In this document: piece after piece, positions 6,343 to 11,883 of the stretch | Layout of the letters: every line of letters starts with the position of its first letter | How positions within the stretch are numbered: the stretch's first letter is position 1 | Assembly (NCBI GenBank): GCA_045810285.1 | Contig: JBJMWE010000293.1 | Coordinates: 1 to 11,883 of the forward strand | Origin: Scleromatobacter sp045810285 | Lineage (GTDB): Bacteria; Pseudomonadota; Gammaproteobacteria; Burkholderiales; Burkholderiaceae_C | Reading direction: 5' to 3' | DNA: 11,883 bases | Notes under the pieces: model-generated | The model's input: the letters and a program-made list of their open reading frames with translations, nothing else | Told to the model about the DNA's origin: nothing | Database searches by the model: none | Translations under genes and position numbers: made by a program

Positions 6343-7959
6343 CTAAGCCTTTCGGGCGCCGCGGGCCGCCACGCGCAGGTTCGCGTACGACATCAGCGCG
6401 ACGAGGAAGAAGATCACGGTGGAGATCGCGGCCGCCAGGCCGAAGTTCTGGCCCGAGTCGAGGAAGGCGATGCGGTAGGTGTACGACACGAGGATGTCGG
6501 TGGTGCCCGCGGGGATCTTCGTGTTGAGGAAATCGGGCCGGCCGTTGGTGAGCAGCGAGACCAGCACGAAGTTGTTGAAGTTGTAGGCGAAGGCCGAGAT
6601 GATCAGCGGCGACAGCGGCTTGATGATCAGCGGCGCCGTGATCTTGAAGAAGTTGGTCAACGGCCTGGCGCCGGCGATGGCCGAGGCCTCGTACAGGTCC
6701 ACCGGGATCGCCTTGAGCAGCCCCGTGCACAGCACCAGGAAGTACGGATACCCGAGCCAGGTATTGACCACCAGCATCATCGTGCGCGCCAGCAGCGGAT
6801 CCGCGAACCATGCCGGCTTGATGCCGAAGACGGCGTCGAGGATGCCGTTGATCTCGCCGAAGTTCTGGTTGAACAGGCCCTTGAAGACGAGGATCGAGAT
6901 GAAGCCCGGCACCGCGTACGGCAGGAACAGCAGGGTGCGGTACAGCGTGCGGAAGCGCAGCGCCTCCCAGTTCAGCAGCACGGCCAGCGTGCAGCCCACG
7001 GCCAGCGAGGCCGCCACCGACAGTGCCGCGAACACCACCGTCCACAGGAAGATCGAGATGAACGGGCCGCGGAACTCCTGGTCGGCCAACATGCGCGCGT
7101 AGTTCGCGAAGCCCACCGTGATCTTGTAGCCGGGCTGCAGGCGCTCGCCGTCGGCGGCGATGTAGAAGCCTTCGGTGTCGTTGGGCGCGTAGGTCTTGCC
7201 ATCGTCCACGCGCGTGAGCGACTGATCGGCATTGGCGCGCCAGACGGCGGCCGAGGGGCCGAACTCGTGCACGCCGGTGTAGACGAGCGTGCGGCCGTCG
7301 GGCATCTGCAGCTTGAGCGCCTGCAGCGCGTCGCGGTGCGCCAGCTGGTCGCGGGTGGACAAGGCCGGGGCGAGCGCCTGGTCGGCGGGCAGGGCGCCCA
7401 TCGTCGTGGCCGCCGGGTCCTGGCCCTTCAATTTCAGCGGTGGCGACACGAACCGGGTCACGCCCGCCCGGCTCGCTTCGCTCCCCGCCCCCGAGGGGCT
7501 CGGGCCGCCTTGCTCCGGAGCGGCCGCGCGCTCGCCGGCCGGGGATGTCGCAGTGGCCTGCGGCGCCAGCACCACGCGCAGCCGGTCGCCGTCCGGGTGC
7601 AGCGTGAACTCGAGCGAATGATCCTCGTCCGGCACCGTCTGTTCGAGCAGGTACGCCTTGACGCGCGCCTGGCTCAGGAGGTGGGTCGACGAGTAGTTGG
7701 TGAAGCCTATCCACATCGTGTAGACCAGCGGGAACGCCACGAACAGCAGCATGCCCGTCACGCCCGGGAACAGGTAGCGCCAGGCGAGGGCGGCGCGCGA
7801 GACGTAGACGTACAGCCCCGCCGCGATCAGCGCGAGCGCGGCGATGGCCAGCACCGGCTGGCCCGCGGCGTGGATGGCGTAGACGAGCCACAGGCCGGCG
7901 AAGCCGGCCAAGGCGGCGACACCCACGCCGACGGCGCTTTTCCAGTCTGACGATTTCAT
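6343..7959 (-). CDS. malF: Maltose/maltodextrin ABC transporter permease MalF
   Basis: This is the larger permease of the maltose importer. The ATG gives 538 residues. A GTG at 7968, whose GTGA overlaps the malE stop, would add three residues and is equally possible. N-terminal hydrophobic segments lie at about 8-28, 34-54 and 62-84. A long periplasmic loop (about 90-297) corresponds to the P2 domain that contacts MalE in E. coli. The remaining membrane segments fill 298-530. The EAA loop is at 424-443 (EASAIAG, ending in ITAP). Conserved blocks such as WLGYPY (401-406) and the stretch around YTYRIAF (493-499) match enteric MalF. An oddity is the low-complexity stretch at about residues 136-165, rich in Ala, Gly, Ser and Pro, inserted in the P2 loop. 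Its DNA looks like a dispersed GC-rich repeat. Confidence 0.96.
   Translation of the reverse strand: MKSSDWKSAVGVGVAALAGFAGLWLVYAIHAAGQPVLAIAALALIAAGLYVYVSRAALAWRYLFPGVTGMLLFVAFPLVYTMWIGFTNYSSTHLLSQARVKAYLLEQTVPDEDHSLEFTLHPDGDRLRVVLAPQATATSPAGERAAAPEQGGPSPSGAGSEASRAGVTRFVSPPLKLKGQDPAATTMGALPADQALAPALSTRDQLAHRDALQALKLQMPDGRTLVYTGVHEFGPSAAVWRANADQSLTRVDDGKTYAPNDTEGFYIAADGERLQPGYKITVGFANYARMLADQEFRGPFISIFLWTVVFAALSVAASLAVGCTLAVLLNWEALRFRTLYRTLLFLPYAVPGFISILVFKGLFNQNFGEINGILDAVFGIKPAWFADPLLARTMMLVVNTWLGYPYFLVLCTGLLKAIPVDLYEASAIAGARPLTNFFKITAPLIIKPLSPLIISAFAYNFNNFVLVSLLTNGRPDFLNTKIPAGTTDILVSYTYRIAFLDSGQNFGLAAAISTVIFFLVALMSYANLRVAARGARKA
7463..7540. repeat. GC-rich repeat-like insertion inside malF
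   Basis: This coding stretch differs in texture from its surroundings. It contains the dyad CCCCCGAGGGG (7488-7498), the perfect 10-bp palindrome GCTCCGGAGC (7512-7521) and the mirror-like CTCGCTTCGCTC (7471-7482). It encodes a low-complexity peptide in the MalF periplasmic loop at a place where E. coli MalF has no equivalent. From memory it resembles the short extragenic palindromic elements common in GC-rich Burkholderiales genomes. That resemblance is unverified, and the borders are approximate. Confidence 0.5.
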
Positions 7960-7964
7960 GGCGG

Positions 7965-9157
7965 TCACTTGACGAGGATGCGCGCCCGGGCGCCGTCGAG
8001 GGCGTCCTGCGGCGACTGGCGCATGTTGGTCACGGCTTCGAACGCGGCGTCCATCGCCGTCCAGAACTTGCCCACCTCGGGGATGTTGGGCACGGGCGCG
8101 CCGCGGCGCGCGTTGTCCATGGTGGCGGCGATGTGCGGGTCGCTCTTGAGCTCGTCGTAGAAGGCCTTGTTGGCGGGCGTGCCGAGCGGCACGTCGGCGT
8201 TGATGGTGCGCAGGCCGTCCAGCGTCAGCACGTAGTGCTCCAGGAAGTCGCGCGCCAGGTCCTTGTTCCTGCTGGGCGCGGCGACCATGCAGCCCAGCAC
8301 GCCCACGAACGGCTTGGGCTCATGGCCGTTGACGGCGGGAATGGGCGCGACGCCGAAGTCGATGTGGCTCTTGCGGACGTTGTCCCAGGCCCAGGGGCCC
8401 GAGATCATCATCGCGATCTCGCCGCGGTTGAACGCGCCTTCCATCTCGGAATAGCCCGCGCCCTTGGGCAGCACGCCGGACTTCACCAGGCCCTGCAGCA
8501 TCGTCATGGCCTGCACGGCGCCGGGGGCGTTGACGCCGACGGCGTCGGTGTCGAGGCTGCCGTCGGGCTTCGTGCCGAAGATCGTGCCGCCCGAGCCGGC
8601 CAGCAGCGGCCAGCTGAAGAAGCTCTTGTTGTAGTCCCAGAGGATGGCCTTCTTGCCGCGTGCCGACAGGTCCTTGTCGATGGCGACGACCTCGTCCCAG
8701 GTCTTCGGCGGCGCCTTGAGCATCGCCTTGTTCCAGATCAGGCCGATGGCCTCGATCGACAGCGGGTAGCCCCAGGTGCGGCCCTGGTACCTGAACGCAT
8801 CCCACGCCGAATCCTCGATGGCGTCGTGCACGGCCTGGCGCGGCTTGATCGGCACGATCAGGCCGGACTTGGCCCACTCGCCGGCGCGGTCGTGCGGCCA
8901 GCAGAAGATGTCCGGGCCCTTGCCGGCGCCGGCGGCGGCCTGGAACTTCGACGGCGCGTCGTCCGGATGCTGCACGGTCACCGACACGCCGGTGTCGCGT
9001 GCGTACTTGTCGCCGACCTTCTGCAGCCCGTTGTAGCCCTTGTCGGGGTTGATCCAGACCAGCAGCTTCAACGGCTCGGCGGCCTGGACGACGGTCGACA
9101 GCGACAGCGTGGCCGCGGTGGCGCACGCCGCGACGCGGCGCAAGGTGGGGCGACAGC

Positions 9158-9161
<4 letters not shown>
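7965..9161 (-). CDS. malE: Periplasmic maltose/maltodextrin-binding protein MalE
   Basis: This 398-residue solute-binding protein delivers maltose and maltodextrins to MalF-MalG. A signal peptide ends near residue 27 (VQA/A), and the mature start KLLVWINPDKGYNGL closely follows E. coli MalE. Sugar-site residues that can be aligned and are kept include D40 and K41, W88, D91 and R92, E137, the GPWAW block (W257, W259) and W367. Two contacts differ: the E. coli mature residues E153 and Y155 align with K179 and F181. The ATG overlaps the malK stop as ATGA, with a Shine-Dalgarno-like AAGAGG just upstream inside malK, which indicates coupled translation. The stop overlaps a possible GTG start of malF. 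Confidence 0.97.
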
Positions 9162-10285
<1,124 letters not shown>

Positions 10286-10289
10286 TTTG

Positions 10290-10296
10290 TCTCCTC
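10290..10296 (-). promoter_or_regulatory. Ribosome binding site of malK
   Basis: The minus strand reads GAGGAGA, then CAAA, then GTG. This near-ideal Shine-Dalgarno sequence at ideal spacing decides the GTG start of malK over longer upstream options. Confidence 0.85.
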
Positions 10297-10378
10297 GGGC
10301 GGATCGTGCGCCACGTCCGCTTGCTGGTCTCTCAGGGGGTGTCGCTGCACGGCCGTGAGGTCGCGCGCTGCACAGGAA

Positions 10379-10393
10379 TGTAGAGAATATACA
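10379..10393. promoter_or_regulatory. Dyad over the malK -10 box, possible operator
   Basis: TGTAGAGAATATACA has TGTA/TACA ends and covers the predicted -10 element, a place where a repressor would block the polymerase. The arms are short and imperfect, so this is a candidate only. Confidence 0.35.
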
Positions 10394-10414
10394 ATCAACT
10401 TGTCCGCCGAACAA
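10386..10414 (-). promoter_or_regulatory. Predicted sigma-70-type promoter of malKEFG-amylase
   Basis: On the minus strand TTGTTC (10414-10409) and TATATT (10391-10386) are separated by exactly 17 nt, a good match to the -35/-10 consensus. Transcription would begin near 10379, leaving a leader of about 95 nt before the malK GTG. Confidence 0.6.
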
Positions 10415-10439
10415 TGCGAAACTACATCAAGTACATTGT
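10411..10439. promoter_or_regulatory. Inverted repeat ACAATG / CATTGT upstream of malK promoter
   Basis: Perfect 6-bp arms at 10411-10416 and 10434-10439 are separated by 17 nt and overlap the edge of the predicted -35 box. The centre-to-centre distance is about two helical turns, compatible with a dimeric regulator acting on either transcription unit. No regulator gene is in view. Confidence 0.35.
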
Positions 10440-10511
10440 CTGTTTACCTGTGAAAGACGTGATTTTGTTGTCGCTCAGGGATAACCCTCTGTAGGAGAAC
10501 TACACAAACAC

Positions 10512-10526
10512 ATCGCGAAACGCGAT
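10512..10526. promoter_or_regulatory. Perfect dyad in the phosphorylase upstream region
   Basis: ATCGCGAAACGCGAT is a perfect 6-bp inverted repeat around AAA, 70 nt upstream of the ATG at 10597. The odd spacing and CG-rich arms resemble operators of LacI-type regulators in a general way, but it could also be an RNA hairpin in the leader. Confidence 0.45.
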
Positions 10527-10581
10527 ACTGCCGCTGTTCAGTCGGACGGCGGCGCACAGCGCTGCTGCCCGGTTCCGCCAG

Positions 10582-10586
10582 AAGGA
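10582..10586 (+). promoter_or_regulatory. Ribosome binding site of the phosphorylase gene
   Basis: AAGGA lies 10 nt before the ATG at 10597. The spacing is slightly long, but this is the best site in the region and supports that start. Confidence 0.55.
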
Positions 10587-10596
10587 TCCGTTCGTA

Positions 10597-11883
10597 ATGA
10601 GCAAGACCACCGTCGCCGCCCCGGCGCCCACGCGCGCAGGCGACCAAGCAGACCCTGCCTTGACCCAAGAATTCACCACCGCCTGGAAGCGCGAACTCTC
10701 GCAGCGCAGCGACGCGCCGTCGCCGGAAGCCTGCCTGCGGGCCGCCATCGTCGCCTGCCGGCCGATGCTGGCCGACCGCTGGGCCGCCACGCAGGCCGCC
10801 GATGCGAAGCGCGGGCGCGGCACGCGCCGCGTGCACTACCTGTCGATGGAGTTCCTGATGGGGCGCGCGCTTCGCAACGCGCTGTCCGTCATGGGCCTCG
10901 AGGCGTCGCTGCAGGCGGCGCTGGCCTCGGCCGGCAGCTCGGCCTCGCTTGCCGAGGTGCTGGAGCAGGAGCCCGACGCGGCGCTCGGCAACGGCGGCCT
11001 CGGCCGCCTCGCCGCGTGCTTCCTCGATTCGTTCGCGACGCTGGAGCTGCCGTCCTTCGGATACGGCCTGCGGTATGCGCACGGCATGTTCGCGCAGGCC
11101 ATCCGGGAGGGCAGGCAGGTCGAGCTCCCTGATGAATGGCTCAAGCACGGCAACCCGTGGGAGTTCGTGCGGCCGGAGCTGCGCTACCCGGTGGGCTTCG
11201 GCGGCATCGTCGAGAGCTCCGGCGGCCGCCGCGCGTGGAAGCCGGCCGAGGAGGTGGTGGCGCAGGCCTGCGACTTCGTCGTGCCGGGCCACGCCACCGA
11301 GCGCGTGTCCACGCTGCGCCAGTGGCATGCGCAGCCGTCGCGTCCGATCGATTTCGCGATGTTCTGCCGCGGCGAGCACCTGGCCGCCGGCCAGCACTAC
11401 GAGGGCGCCGACACGCTCAACTGGGTGCTGTACCCCGACGACAGCACCGCCGCGGGCCGCCAGCTGCGCCTGAAGCAGGAATTCTTCCTGTGCAGCGCGT
11501 CGCTGCAGGACATGATCGCGCGCCACCTGCGCGAGCACGGCGAGATCGACACCTTCGGCCGCCACAACGCCGTCCACCTGAACGACACGCATCCGGCGCT
11601 GGCGCCCGCCGAGCTGATGCGCCTGCTGCTCGACGAGTTCCACATGGGCTGGGAAGAGGCCTGGGCCGTCACCACGCAGGCGGTGAGCTACACCAACCAC
11701 ACACTGATGCCCGAGGCGCTGGAAACCTGGCCGGTGCGCATGTTCGAGGAACTGCTGCCGCGCCACCTCGAGATCGTCTACGAGATCAATCGTCGATTGC
11801 TCGACGTGGTGCGCCATCAATTCCCCGGTGAGGAAGCGCGCGTCGCGCGTGTGAGCCTGGTTGCCGCCGACGCCGAGCGGCAC
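10597..11883 (+). CDS. malP: Glycogen/maltodextrin phosphorylase, N-terminal 429 residues (cut by window edge)
   Basis: This GT35-family, PLP-dependent enzyme removes terminal glucose from alpha-1,4-glucans as glucose 1-phosphate in the cytoplasm. The visible half carries the family hallmarks in order: YLSMEFLMGR (81-90), the glycine loop GNGGLGRLAACFLDS (131-145), GNPWE (185-189), the block YEGADTLNWVLYPDDST (268-284), LRLKQEFFL (290-298), the active-site loop HLNDTHPA (327-334) and YTNHTLMPEALETWP (365-379). Family members are about 800 residues, so roughly half, including the PLP lysine, lies beyond the edge. The ATG at 10597 follows an AAGGA with a 10-nt spacer. Divergence from malK suggests a role in breaking down imported maltodextrin, hence malP, but glgP is an equally fair name because the two cannot be told apart from this half alone. 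Confidence 0.95.
   Translation, partial: MSKTTVAAPAPTRAGDQADPALTQEFTTAWKRELSQRSDAPSPEACLRAAIVACRPMLADRWAATQAADAKRGRGTRRVHYLSMEFLMGRALRNALSVMGLEASLQAALASAGSSASLAEVLEQEPDAALGNGGLGRLAACFLDSFATLELPSFGYGLRYAHGMFAQAIREGRQVELPDEWLKHGNPWEFVRPELRYPVGFGGIVESSGGRRAWKPAEEVVAQACDFVVPGHATERVSTLRQWHAQPSRPIDFAMFCRGEHLAAGQHYEGADTLNWVLYPDDSTAAGRQLRLKQEFFLCSASLQDMIARHLREHGEIDTFGRHNAVHLNDTHPALAPAELMRLLLDEFHMGWEEAWAVTTQAVSYTNHTLMPEALETWPVRMFEELLPRHLEIVYEINRRLLDVVRHQFPGEEARVARVSLVAADAERH

Larger units (their letters stand above)
10286..10596. promoter_or_regulatory. Divergent control region between malK and the phosphorylase gene
   Basis: This 311-nt gap separates two divergently read transcription units. It is clearly richer in A+T than its surroundings, mostly in 10375-10520, as expected of a regulatory region. 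It holds a promoter for malK (10386-10414), dyads at 10379-10393, 10411-10439 and 10512-10526, a small AGGG/CCCT stem near 10478-10489, and a direct repeat of CGCTGCAC (10343-10350 and 10366-10373) in the malK leader. I could not place a convincing promoter for the rightward gene and saw no clear MalT box or CRP site. No small gene is evident. Confidence 0.75.

Noticed and set aside
2909..7891. One uninterrupted minus-strand reading frame of about 1660 codons, suggesting a giant permease-amylase fusion
   Set aside because: Above 5449 this frame is out of register with malG and malF, and its translation is an Arg/Ala/Gly-rich shadow typical of GC-rich DNA. Only the part below 5404-5449 encodes the amylase.
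5740..7950. Plus-strand open frame of 736 codons antisense to malF and malG
   Set aside because: The translation is dominated by Arg, Gln, Asp and Val without domain character and lies opposite two strongly conserved permeases.
10479..10487. AGGGATAAC match to part of a homing endonuclease site
   Set aside because: Only nine bases agree with the 18-bp I-SceI site and the rest differs. It is a chance match.
10286..10596. MalT boxes or a CRP site as in enterobacteria
   Set aside because: I looked for GGGGA(T/G)GAGG-like boxes and TGTGA-N6-TCACA and found no convincing match; CTGTGAAAG near 10448 lacks the second half-site.
10444..11883. Long minus-strand open frame opposite the phosphorylase
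   Set aside because: It is the complement of a well-conserved GT35 coding region, and its composition is that of an antisense shadow.

Overview
The window is a stretch of high-GC bacterial DNA that reads as a maltose/maltodextrin utilisation locus. The transporter proteins resemble the Escherichia coli MalK, MalE, MalF and MalG proteins along most of their length. Together with the GC-rich codon use and the style of the intergenic repeats, this points to a Gram-negative member of the Pseudomonadota. Burkholderiales or Lysobacterales are my best guesses, but the sequence does not settle the order.

Layout, left to right. Positions 1-723 carry no convincing gene. They hold five copies of a 29-bp palindromic repeat in alternating orientation and a second, larger palindrome family. 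Motif order and spacing recur with a period of about 261 nt. Positions 724-2682 (minus) encode a 652-residue exported protein of unknown function. After a 226-nt gap with a strong hairpin comes a five-gene minus-strand operon, transcribed from position 10285 down to 2909: malK, malE, malF, malG and a periplasmic GH13 amylase. The genes overlap or sit a few bases apart. The 311-nt gap 10286-10596 is an AT-richer divergent control region with a good sigma-70-like promoter for malK and several dyads. From 10597 to the window edge, on the plus strand, runs the first 429 codons of a glycogen/maltodextrin phosphorylase.

Working model. Short alpha-glucans reaching the periplasm are trimmed by the amylase, captured by MalE and imported by MalF-MalG powered by MalK. 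The divergently encoded phosphorylase then converts cytoplasmic maltodextrin to glucose 1-phosphate. No transcription regulator, outer-membrane porin or 4-alpha-glucanotransferase lies in the window.

Most of the window is a recognisable pathway in an unusual but sensible arrangement. The parts least explained are the repeat array at the left end, the unknown exported protein, a repeat-like in-frame insertion in the periplasmic loop of MalF, and substitutions at sugar-contacting positions of MalE. I found no strong evidence for a wholly new system.
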